From positions 620,001 through 684,000 of the forward strand of contig NZ_CABVIY010000003.1 of assembly GCF_902498195.1 (NCBI RefSeq): a DNA stretch of 64,000 nt. The letters are read 5' to 3'. Source of the stretch: Pseudomonas fluorescens (GTDB taxonomy: Bacteria > Pseudomonadota > Gammaproteobacteria > Pseudomonadales > Pseudomonadaceae). Within the stretch, counting starts at the first letter, position 1; every line of letters begins with the position of its first letter. Shown here one piece after another: positions 46,590-53,999 of the stretch. The translations under genes and the position numbers were made by a program. Below the pieces are notes generated by a model that ran no database searches, was not told where the DNA came from, and saw only the letters and a list, made by a program, of their open reading frames with translations.

Positions 46590-47537
46590 ATGAACAAGGC
46601 TGATCGGTACCTACAGGCCGGCACCCGGGAAAACACCCGGCGTAGCTACCGCGCCGCGGTGGAACACTTCGAAGTCACTTGGGGAGGGTTTCTGCCTGCG
46701 ACTGGCGATGGCATCGTTCGCTACCTGGCCGAGTACGCGGACAAGCACACCATCAGCACTCTGAAGCAGCGCCTGGCTGCCCTGGCTCAGTGGCACATCA
46801 CGCAGGGGTTTCCTGATCCAACGAAAGCGCCCAACGTGCGGCAGGTGCTCAAGGGCATCCGGACATTGCATCCGGCTCAAGAAAAGCAGGCGGCCCCTCT
46901 CCTCCTCACTCACCTGGAGCAAGCTGTGAGCTGGCTTGAGCGCGAAGCAAATCTTGCCGCTGAGCGGAATGACTACCGAAGCGTGATGAAATGTCGACGC
47001 GACATAGCCTTGGTGTTGATTGGTTTTTGGCGAGGGTTTCGCGGGGACGAACTGGCACGACTACAAGTCGAGCATACTCAAGCGGAGACCGGCGCCGGCA
47101 TCACCTTCTATTTGCCTTACACCAAAGGCGATCGACAGCACCAGGGGACGACGTTCCATACCCCTGCCCTCAAGAAACTATGTCCTGTGCAGGCTTACAT
47201 GAACTGGATCACAGTGGCCGGCATTGCTCACGGCCCCGTCTTTAGGAAGATCGATCGCTGGGGCAACCTTGCTGACGACGGCATCAACTCCAACAGTCTG
47301 ATCCCAATGCTGCGTCGCATATTTACGCAGGCAGGTGTGCCATCGGACATTTACAGTAGCCACTCAATGCGGCGTGGGTTTGCCACTTGGGCTTCCGCTA
47401 ATGGTTGGGATATCAAGTCGCTGATGAGCTATGTTGGCTGGAAGGACATCAAGTCAGCGTTGAGGTACGTTGATGCGGGCTCCTCTTTTGGCGGCCTTGC
47501 GATGAGGCCTCCTTCGCCCAAAATGGAGCTCCTTTAA
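46590..47537 (+). CDS. tnpS: TnpS-like tyrosine recombinase (cointegrate resolvase)
   Basis: This 315-aa recombinase keeps the full catalytic set: R151 (GFRGDELARL), K179 (YTKGD), H258-x2-R261 (HSMRRGF), W284 and the nucleophile Y293 (LRYVD). Length and arrangement match TnpS of Tn4651 (about 320 aa), which resolves transposition cointegrates at rst. The gene looks intact and starts behind AAGGGGCTGT. No Tn3-family TnpA or 38-bp terminal repeats were recognised in the window. Confidence 0.82.
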   Translation: MNKADRYLQAGTRENTRRSYRAAVEHFEVTWGGFLPATGDGIVRYLAEYADKHTISTLKQRLAALAQWHITQGFPDPTKAPNVRQVLKGIRTLHPAQEKQAAPLLLTHLEQAVSWLEREANLAAERNDYRSVMKCRRDIALVLIGFWRGFRGDELARLQVEHTQAETGAGITFYLPYTKGDRQHQGTTFHTPALKKLCPVQAYMNWITVAGIAHGPVFRKIDRWGNLADDGINSNSLIPMLRRIFTQAGVPSDIYSSHSMRRGFATWASANGWDIKSLMSYVGWKDIKSALRYVDAGSSFGGLAMRPPSPKMELL

Positions 47538-47733
47538 AGTCGTCTCGCAAGATTTTATCGGCTCAAATGCCTAGGTCAGACTATCTGCCATTTGCGTCCG
47601 TTTTCGCCCAGTTGAGCGTGCGTATTTGTTACTTCAGACTCAACACGTATCGACCTTAGCTCGACGCCATTCGCCACGTGTGACGGCTAGACCTCACAGT
47701 GTTTAATCGCCGCAGTTTCAAGGCTAATCCAGC

Positions 47734-48042
47734 ATGGATACAAAAATGCTCACCGTTCGAGAGGTTTACGAAGTACTCCGTGGCGTTTCAGTCGCTTCGC
47801 GCTCAATGCGCCGCATCACCACGACCAGTTGGGACGAGATCTACTGCGGATTGATGACAGTCGACGTCGATGGCTGGGTTATCACATTCTTCAACGACTG
47901 TGGAACCCTAGACTACTGTGATAGCTGTTTCAGCCCCGAAGGCCGGAAGTACGACTTCAGTTCAAGAGATGCGTTTGATCCTGTCGAGCTTTTGGCTCCT
48001 GAAGAGCATCGCCAACTCGAAGAAATGCTACGCCGTATCTAA
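47734..48042 (+). CDS. Small conserved Pseudomonas protein, DUF7693-like
   Basis: This 102-aa protein (MLTVREVYEVLRGVSVASRS, MRRITTTSWDEIYCGLMTVD, DGWVITFFNDCGTLDYCDSC) resembles a small Pseudomonas family of about 100 aa that I recall as DUF7693. The function is unknown. Cysteines in NDCGTLDYCDSC could bind metal. It is intact and stands alone. Confidence 0.65.
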   Translation: MDTKMLTVREVYEVLRGVSVASRSMRRITTTSWDEIYCGLMTVDVDGWVITFFNDCGTLDYCDSCFSPEGRKYDFSSRDAFDPVELLAPEEHRQLEEMLRRI

Positions 48043-48422
48043 TGACACCCTTCAAGTTCTGCTGCAATGTGTACGATTCGAGCAATCACCCGCTAGTCTA
48101 GGCTGGGCTTGCTGCATGAGTGGCGGCAAGGGCGTTTCTGCTTCCCTGCGTCCTAAAGACCATTGCCCCCAGCATTGTTCAGGGCACGAATACTTCAAAT
48201 CACCTCGTGTCCCTTCAATGCCATTTATGCTCTCGAGCGTAACATTCACCCAGTTTTCGAGGTGGTTAGAGCCTGAATCACATTGCCAACGCACTATTGG
48301 AGGCGGCAATATCTTCCCGGCGTCACTCAAAGTCTGACTTTCACCACGACGACTACACATTAAAGCAACGCTTGCACCAGCAGCCATCACTTGCCGCAGG
48401 GCAACAAGGATAGAGAAAAGGC
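48043..48422. other. Intergenic stretch without supported gene
   Basis: I see no supported gene, RNA or repeat here. Short open frames occur on both strands without family resemblance. Confidence 0.5.
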
Positions 48423-49562
48423 ATGACACCGGATCAAGAAAGCCAGATTGACGACACATCGAAATTCAAGACTTACGACATAGCTAGTAAATCTAAACGC
48501 GAGCAGTTCGATAAATTGAATAATGAAGAACTCCATATTTGGCTCAGCAAGGAGCAAAATTACTGGAGTGAAATTGATAAAACACTTAAGCATCAAAAGA
48601 GCAGCAATCAAATAGTAGCAACTCACTCATCGGTCATTGAAAGTGTGACCAATTATCTAAACACGCTGCAGAGACTTAACAAAACACTTGAGTCTACTGC
48701 CTTGTTCTCGACGCCGGATAGTTCCCAGTTTGATACGTCCGACCTTGTGAGTGACTTGTTTGACTTTGACTTCCCCCATCATGATGACCCGTTAGCTGGA
48801 GAGTTTAAAAATGCATGTCACTCCGGCGAGACTGCATCGGTTCTTTACACGTACCGAGCGCTTTCCAAGCATCCTGAGAAGCACTATTTAAGAGGCTTTG
48901 ATGAAGGCGTCTCAAAAAACCTGAAAGCGGTTTCTGGAGCTGTAGATAACAAAGCAGCGGAAACTTTAGCCAAAATAAAAACTAAGGAGGGGGAACTAAG
49001 TGAAAAAATAAAGAGTGCCGAAGAAACTATTTCAAAAATTGTCGAGGCCGCCACTTCTGCCATTGCACTTTCGGAACCTGTAAAGTTTTGGGATGATCGC
49101 AAAAACGTTCACAACATTAACGCAAAAAAGTACGGCAAGTACGCTTCACGTTCTGCCGTCATATTTTCAACACTCCTTGTGCTCATAGTTCTATATGAGT
49201 ATATGTCAGGAGTACCCCATGCAGTATTTGGATACGAGTTCACTCTTCCAAAAACCTTGTCCGGGATAGCTATCATCCTTCTCATTTCAACTGGTGGCAT
49301 CTGGAGTACGAGAATTTTCGTAAAGCTGATGATGGCGAATCTCACTATGGAAACCGAATCCATAGAGCGCGCCACCATGATCAAAACGTTCGTTGCAATG
49401 AAGGCTGCAGAATCTTCGATCGCCAAAGAGGCGGAGCTGCTCTTCTACACTACACTTTTTCGCCCCTCCAATAATGTGATTAGTGAAGATTCAACAGCCC
49501 CCGAGTTTGGTAAAATCCTAGATGCGATTCTGAAAACCAAACCAGAAAAAGCAGCAGGTTAA
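48423..49562 (+). CDS. Coiled-coil membrane protein, DUF6161-like
   Basis: This 379-aa protein has a hydrophilic, partly coiled N-terminal 235 residues, with a heptad-rich stretch (TLAKIKTKEGELSEKIKSAE) near residue 190. Two membrane segments follow near residues 245-260 (SAVIFSTLLVLIVLYEYM) and 280-298 (LSGIAIILLISTGGIW). The cytoplasmic tail has ETESIERATMIKTFVAMKAA. It recalls DUF6161 proteins, whose role is unknown to me. The low GC and its place in an island suggest horizontal transfer. A membrane effector of a defence system is possible but unproven. Confidence 0.55.
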   Translation: MTPDQESQIDDTSKFKTYDIASKSKREQFDKLNNEELHIWLSKEQNYWSEIDKTLKHQKSSNQIVATHSSVIESVTNYLNTLQRLNKTLESTALFSTPDSSQFDTSDLVSDLFDFDFPHHDDPLAGEFKNACHSGETASVLYTYRALSKHPEKHYLRGFDEGVSKNLKAVSGAVDNKAAETLAKIKTKEGELSEKIKSAEETISKIVEAATSAIALSEPVKFWDDRKNVHNINAKKYGKYASRSAVIFSTLLVLIVLYEYMSGVPHAVFGYEFTLPKTLSGIAIILLISTGGIWSTRIFVKLMMANLTMETESIERATMIKTFVAMKAAESSIAKEAELLFYTTLFRPSNNVISEDSTAPEFGKILDAILKTKPEKAAG

Positions 49563-49767
49563 TATCCCAGATGGCCTAACCCCAAGAAAAGTTGCCTGGT
49601 ACGGGGCTAGAATAATGAGCGACGGGTAAATCGGCTCTTGCTGCCTAGCTAAACGCTCCTGATGGCCACCGCAGAGATGTGTTTCTCTAGGAGTCTCGAC
49701 ACTGTTTGAAGGCTTTCTGATCCTTAGGGTGGGAATATCTCTACCAACGTAGCCGCCCTGTGGTAAT

Positions 49768-49805
49768 ACTCGCCCGCGATCAGTACGTACTGATCGCGGG
49801 CGAGT
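49768..49805. repeat. Perfect 38-bp palindrome
   Basis: ACTCGCCCGCGATCAGTAC is followed without spacer by its exact reverse complement GTACTGATCGCGGGCGAGT, 19-bp arms. It lies 105 bp downstream of the antitoxin stop (minus strand). A T-tract is not evident, so a simple terminator explanation is weak. Confidence 0.95.
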
Positions 49806-49910
49806 GGCGATTGCAGACTAAGGCTGCTCTTAGCGACCACTAGGCTGAATATCAGGATTGTAAGAGGGTGCGAGAGTGCTTGAGCCGATCGAATAGTCGC
49901 CCGACCGATT

Positions 49911-50372
49911 TCACACAAAAACGCCCCTCTCCAGCTGGCCGATAAGGTCGACAACAGCTTTCGTTTCTACCCTCGTCCCCAGCATGTCGATTGGGCGCTT
50001 CGATCCGAGCCCTTGAACCGGCAAACTCATCCATTCCGTTGCAGCGGCCCTATCGTTTGCGAATAGGCAGAGTGCTTCCTGAAAGACGGCTACCAGTGCG
50101 ACGAGGCGGTCACTTTCTGCGGAATTGAACCGCCCTGCTTTAGCTCTACGCACCAACGTCGAAGGTGCTACGCAAATAGCCTTGGAGATTACGCCTCGTT
50201 GAACCTGTAGGAGGTTCGCTATTCGCTCAAGGTACTTGAATGGCAGTCCTTCGTGAACTAGGTCATGAAGCATGGTGCCACGTGAAGGCAGCCCGAGGAT
50301 CATCCAGATGCTCTGTGAGATCTGTGGCACTGGTTGGTACCCCTTGATTGATGACAGCACTTTCATCTCCAT
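49911..50372 (-). CDS. MbcA/ParS/Xre-type antitoxin (DUF2384), no toxin partner
   Basis: This 153-aa protein has a helix-turn-helix part (VQRGVISKAICVAPSTLVRR) and a C-terminal toxin-binding domain (AESDRLVALVAVFQEALCLF, then a repeat ending PIDMLGTRVETKAVVDLIGQL), the pattern of Xre-like antitoxins paired with RES toxins. The start at 50372 follows TGAGG; upstream in-frame codons to 50435 are less likely. The expected RES toxin directly downstream (below 49911) is absent. A decayed copy lies at 52530-52844. Confidence 0.75.
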   Translation of the reverse strand: MEMKVLSSIKGYQPVPQISQSIWMILGLPSRGTMLHDLVHEGLPFKYLERIANLLQVQRGVISKAICVAPSTLVRRAKAGRFNSAESDRLVALVAVFQEALCLFANDRAAATEWMSLPVQGLGSKRPIDMLGTRVETKAVVDLIGQLERGVFV

Positions 50373-50465
50373 CTGAAAAACCTCAGGCCAGCCGGGCCAA
50401 GGGCCCGAATCAGCGACATACCCTCTCGGCAACAAACATCGCTTTACGACTTACGAAAGCAGAGC

Positions 50466-50729
50466 ATGACAAGAGCTTCAAGCGCAGATAATGTCAACAC
50501 CATGAACGGTTCAAATCCTATTCCATCCACTTCCACGATCCAATCTCGCAATGCGTTGGAGCATGCAGGCACCTCAGAGTATGACCTGGAGCTTTGTGGG
50601 TTTCTGAAATTGCTGGAAGACGACATCCTAAGTAACCCTGAAGAACTGATCGCTCTTGATTCAATGCTCCCGGCTCGCTTGAATTCTTTAATCGGTGGAC
50701 TAGATGTTGACATCAACTCTCCGCTTTGA
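50466..50729 (+). CDS. Truncated PrlF-type antitoxin
   Basis: The last 50 residues of this 87-aa frame (LELCGFLKLLEDDILSNPEE, then LPARLNSLIGGLDVDINSPL) resemble the C-terminal half of PrlF/SohA antitoxins. The N-terminal AbrB-like DNA-binding half is missing; only STIQSR recalls its first strand. The partner toxin YhaV is not present downstream. It is probably a deletion product and may not be expressed. Confidence 0.5.
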   Translation: MTRASSADNVNTMNGSNPIPSTSTIQSRNALEHAGTSEYDLELCGFLKLLEDDILSNPEELIALDSMLPARLNSLIGGLDVDINSPL

Positions 50730-50774
50730 GCGGATGATGAGTGACGCAATGCCCTATTACAGATACTCACGCAG

Positions 50775-51659
50775 ATGACTGAGCACTGGCTCCACCCAAC
50801 CCTCCCCGATTCGATTCCTCCATCGACACTGGCGCGAGCAGATGAGCTTGTAAAAAAGACTGCCTTCCTCGCTGGCCTGGTCGCACCAGAGACCGCTGCG
50901 TGTTTGAGCGACCTGCTGAAAGTCACTGACGCTCATCACTCAAGCGTGATTGATGGGAACACTTCTAAGCGAGAGGTTTTGAATCGGGCGTTCGTACTTG
51001 AGCACCATCAGAGCGCCTTTGGTGAAATCCCGGAGCTTCGTCGACGTGTCGTTGCGGTCTTGTGTCAACACTTCCAGCTTCTCTATAGGCCAACGCACCG
51101 TGATGGCATCCGGGCTTTTGCGCGGGCGCTTACATTCGAGCACCTCGCACTGCTTGGACTTCAGCCACATCTGTGGTCTTTTTCGTGGGGCCCGGGACGA
51201 AGGATCGACGAGTATCGGTCTGCTACAGGCATGAATGATCCCAAGGAGACTGATGGGCTTGAGGGTGCTCAACAATCAAAAGACAGAGAGCAACGCGCTT
51301 TCATCGACTTTATGCTTGATGTCTGCCATGACGAGGTGAATTACATGACTACCGCTTTGAGTCGTCACCAGCTTCGTGAGTCCGTTACACACGTGTACAG
51401 AACAAACTCGCGATTTACGGAAGCAGGCGTCAGCCCAGACACGATGCCTGCGCTCCTATCGCTGTTAGTCCAGGGCTCACTACCCCGCGCCGAATTCGTA
51501 ACCTTCACCGGCCTTCCACGTGCAGCAGCGAATGATCAACTCAACAGGCTGCTCAAGCTCGGTATAGTGGTGACCCCGCCATCTAACTTTCAACGGCTGG
51601 AGGTCGGCTTGCCATCTTGGCTCGCACAGGATCTCTTTCCTGATTTCCATTTAGAATGA
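50775..51659 (+). CDS. Fic-family protein with degenerate active site
   Basis: This 294-aa protein aligns with the C-terminal half of Fic/winged-helix proteins (LWSFSWGPGRRIDEYRSA, FIDFMLDVCHDEVNYMT, LPRAEFVTFTGLPRAAANDQ as the helix-turn-helix). At the Fic loop the expected HPFxxGNGR reads RPTHRDGIR (residues 105-113), so the catalytic His and the Asn are lost. The inhibitory-type motif is SSVIDG (residues 56-61) with Asp for Glu. The N-terminal Fic part is shortened by about 100 residues. AMPylation activity is unlikely. It may be a pseudoenzyme or a DNA-binding remnant. Confidence 0.65.
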   Translation: MTEHWLHPTLPDSIPPSTLARADELVKKTAFLAGLVAPETAACLSDLLKVTDAHHSSVIDGNTSKREVLNRAFVLEHHQSAFGEIPELRRRVVAVLCQHFQLLYRPTHRDGIRAFARALTFEHLALLGLQPHLWSFSWGPGRRIDEYRSATGMNDPKETDGLEGAQQSKDREQRAFIDFMLDVCHDEVNYMTTALSRHQLRESVTHVYRTNSRFTEAGVSPDTMPALLSLLVQGSLPRAEFVTFTGLPRAAANDQLNRLLKLGIVVTPPSNFQRLEVGLPSWLAQDLFPDFHLE

Positions 51660-51672
51660 ACTTGACGTTACG

Positions 51673-51689
51673 CCGGGCTCTTAGCCCGG
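51673..51689 (+). terminator. Hairpin after the Fic-like gene
   Basis: CCGGGCT-CTT-AGCCCGG forms a 7-bp stem 13 bp after the stop codon, without a clear T-tract. Confidence 0.55.
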
Positions 51690-51829
51690 AGGGCCGATAG
51701 CAGTTTAAGCCTGAGCTAAGATCGTCCATGCTAGTCGATATACGCGCCCAATACTTGACTCTTACAACTAAAACCTCACGAGTTGGCTTTTGTCATTAAT
51801 CCAAGGCTCATAATTTTGGTATTTATCGA

Positions 51830-52393
51830 TTAATCTGTCTGAGCCAACAAATTCCCTGCGATCCAAAGCTGTTTCACCAACCAAAACGCATCCTCAAAGT
51901 CGAAAGAGAAAACCCGATCCTCAATACCTAAGCATGGGAGATCAAGCTCATCATCTAAGGCAATCGTGAGCGAGTAGTAATCGGGTTCAGAGCTTTGCGA
52001 TTCTGGACGCTGAAATGAACCAGAAGCACAAAACTCAAATCCTTTTTTCTCCAACCCACCAATCTGCAATAAGTCACGATCAGAACGGATAGTTTGTGCT
52101 TCGATCAATCGGTACCACGAAGTATACGCTTCCAACCGCAAAACGGATTCTGCACTACCTGGGCAAATGCCAAGGCCCGAGTAGATCAACAAAAGTCTTG
52201 CAAGGTTTTTAGCCACCTCGGCGCATTGCTGCGCGGTGAAGCAGTACTCTGAATCATCAATTAAGAATGACGCATGGTTATCCGCTACCTCGACCGAAGC
52301 CACGCACGGAGAATTGTCAAAACAACCGTGCCTGCTCATCAAACGCTCGACTATAAAAATAACGCTGCTTGATGACAAATCCTTAGCTTTCAT
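51830..52393 (-). CDS. Hypothetical protein, paralogue of the one at 52882
   Basis: This 187-aa protein has no recognised domain. Its middle (FTAQQCAEVAKNLARLLLIY) and end (DRVFSFDFEDAFWLVKQLWI) align loosely with the middle and end of the 202-aa protein at 52882, so both probably belong to one family. It is acidic, cytoplasmic and AT-rich. The start at 52393 (MKAKDL) is chosen over a TTG at 52405. Confidence 0.55.
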   Translation of the reverse strand: MKAKDLSSSSVIFIVERLMSRHGCFDNSPCVASVEVADNHASFLIDDSEYCFTAQQCAEVAKNLARLLLIYSGLGICPGSAESVLRLEAYTSWYRLIEAQTIRSDRDLLQIGGLEKKGFEFCASGSFQRPESQSSEPDYYSLTIALDDELDLPCLGIEDRVFSFDFEDAFWLVKQLWIAGNLLAQTD

Positions 52394-52529
52394 ATGCACC
52401 ACCAATTAACACTGATACATATATAATCGGCCCTCCACGCGTAAAACTTTACCGACTACTCATAATTAATTTCTCACCAAGCAACATTTGTTCATCAGCC
52501 CATGATTTTTTGGTTTTGCACTCCAAATG

Positions 52530-52844
52530 CTAAACAAATAAAAGCTTTCTTAAGATCGCTATAAATGTAATCTGCCGGCCGCTTTCTAGGGGAGCCCTCC
52601 TAGTTTCGCCCTTCGTGGCGACATTGTGGGTGACATACAAATTGCCTCGGAAACACCCCCGCCGCACCTGTAGAAAACTCGCTATAGTGGACGGGGGTTC
52701 AAAAGGCGATCCTTCGTGAAATTGGTAAAGAAGCCTGGTACCGTGTGACGGCAACCCGAGGGGCATCCAAATACTCGGCGGGATCAGGGGCCTTGGTTGG
52801 TATTCCTTGATTGATGTCACCACGTAGTCGTCAAGTCGATCCAA
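52530..52844 (-). pseudogene. Decayed copy of the MbcA/Xre antitoxin
   Basis: The frame begins like the intact antitoxin at 49911: TSIKEYQPRPLIPPSIWMPL against SSIKGYQPVPQISQSIWMIL, then GLPSHGTRLLYQFHEGSPFE and FLQVRRG. After about residue 65 the reading is garbled (apparent small indels) and the toxin-binding domain is missing. It lies between two paralogous hypothetical genes on the same strand. Confidence 0.75.
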
Positions 52845-52881
52845 AACAGCGCATGGGTTGCCTAGTTAGGATCCTGTTTAG

Positions 52882-53490
52882 CTACCTGCCACTCAAACAG
52901 AGTTCAGCCGGAGTGAAACCAGCCATCGGCCTGCAGCTCTTGCTTGTTGTCTCCAAGGTGTCCAAAGGCTCACACCCCATGGCCTCCATCAAAGCGTTAG
53001 AAAGCCACACTGCGTCGTGCATGCTGAACGAATAGCACATGAAATCGAAAACAAGCTCTACTCCACCATCCTCAACCGTGCAGACTCTCACCCGCTCAGT
53101 TTTTTCGCTCTCATCCATCGCAAGCTCAACAACATAGACTTCATCTTCAGTCTCGTGGCAGTTAAACCAGCCATTGGCGCAGTAAAACCACTCTCCGGAT
53201 ACTCTTTTACGATATGTCCTCTCCAGCAAACAATCGCGACCTGCTGGCGTTGGCACAAACCCTGCGAGATTCCCTACGGCAATGAGCACAGCATCATAAA
53301 GACAGCGCGCGATATCGTGTGCTACGGCACCGACGAACCTAATAGGCATTAGGTCTAAATTTACACTGACATAGTGATCTCCCTGTCTTGCTACCTGGCA
53401 CAGATACATTTCGTCATCATCACGTCCCCGCCAACATATGAATTCGCGCTCTACAAAAAATGATGCTGGTTGCGCCTTAGCTTTATTCAT
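52882..53490 (-). CDS. Hypothetical protein, paralogue of the one at 51830
   Basis: This 202-aa protein has the strong ribosome site TTGGAGG just before the start at 53490. The N-terminal part has EREFICWRGRDDDEMYLCQV, the middle WFYCANGWFNCHETEDEVYV and the end FSMHDAVWLSNALMEAMG. No family is recognised. The resemblance to the 187-aa neighbour suggests duplication of an immunity- or antitoxin-like small protein, which is speculative. Confidence 0.6.
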   Translation of the reverse strand: MNKAKAQPASFFVEREFICWRGRDDDEMYLCQVARQGDHYVSVNLDLMPIRFVGAVAHDIARCLYDAVLIAVGNLAGFVPTPAGRDCLLERTYRKRVSGEWFYCANGWFNCHETEDEVYVVELAMDESEKTERVRVCTVEDGGVELVFDFMCYSFSMHDAVWLSNALMEAMGCEPLDTLETTSKSCRPMAGFTPAELCLSGR

Positions 53491-53520
53491 AAATGCCTCC
53501 AACACTATGTTATTAAACAT

Positions 53521-53999
53521 CTAATCGGACGCATTAAAGGCATTCTTTAACGCAGAGGGGAAATATTTTTAAAATAACAGTTTTCGTTAAATCAAGATGC
53601 AGGTTAACTATGCGGTCATCAATATCTACGAAGGGGTGGTTCAATCCTTACCGCGAGCATTGAAGCAAAGCATCATCATCTTCAATCGATCGCAAACTGG
53701 GCCCAAGGGCTAGAAATCAAGATTTTCTAAGGCTGTCATACACCGAGCCACCCGCCAAGGCGGCGTCCGGGCCCAATGGACTCCCATTCTCGCGTTTCGC
53801 CCCCGAGGCCGGCACGCTCAGTTCGCCTCCAAATTATTCCGAGCCGATTATTCCACCAACCGCCTTGCATCCCGAAGTTAAGGGAGCCAGCTCCTGGAGA
53901 GCAGTAAGCACTTTTGAATCGGCGGCTGCATAGCTGAAAATGCCTAAAACTCCGCCGCCTAAATCGCTCGCTTTCAAGTTGCTCAGCCACCGCATGCTC
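53521..53999. other. Intergenic stretch without supported gene
   Basis: I see no supported gene here. The sequence changes from AT-rich (53521-53700) to GC-richer (53740-53900), which suggests a junction of DNA of different origin. Confidence 0.5.

Noticed and set aside
49724-49954. 76-codon minus-strand frame after the antitoxin, considered as a RES toxin
   Set aside because: It has none of the RES toxin motifs, is too short, and runs through the 38-bp palindrome.
50444-50926. 160-codon minus-strand frame over the PrlF- and Fic-like genes
   Set aside because: It is serine-rich antisense sequence with no family resemblance.
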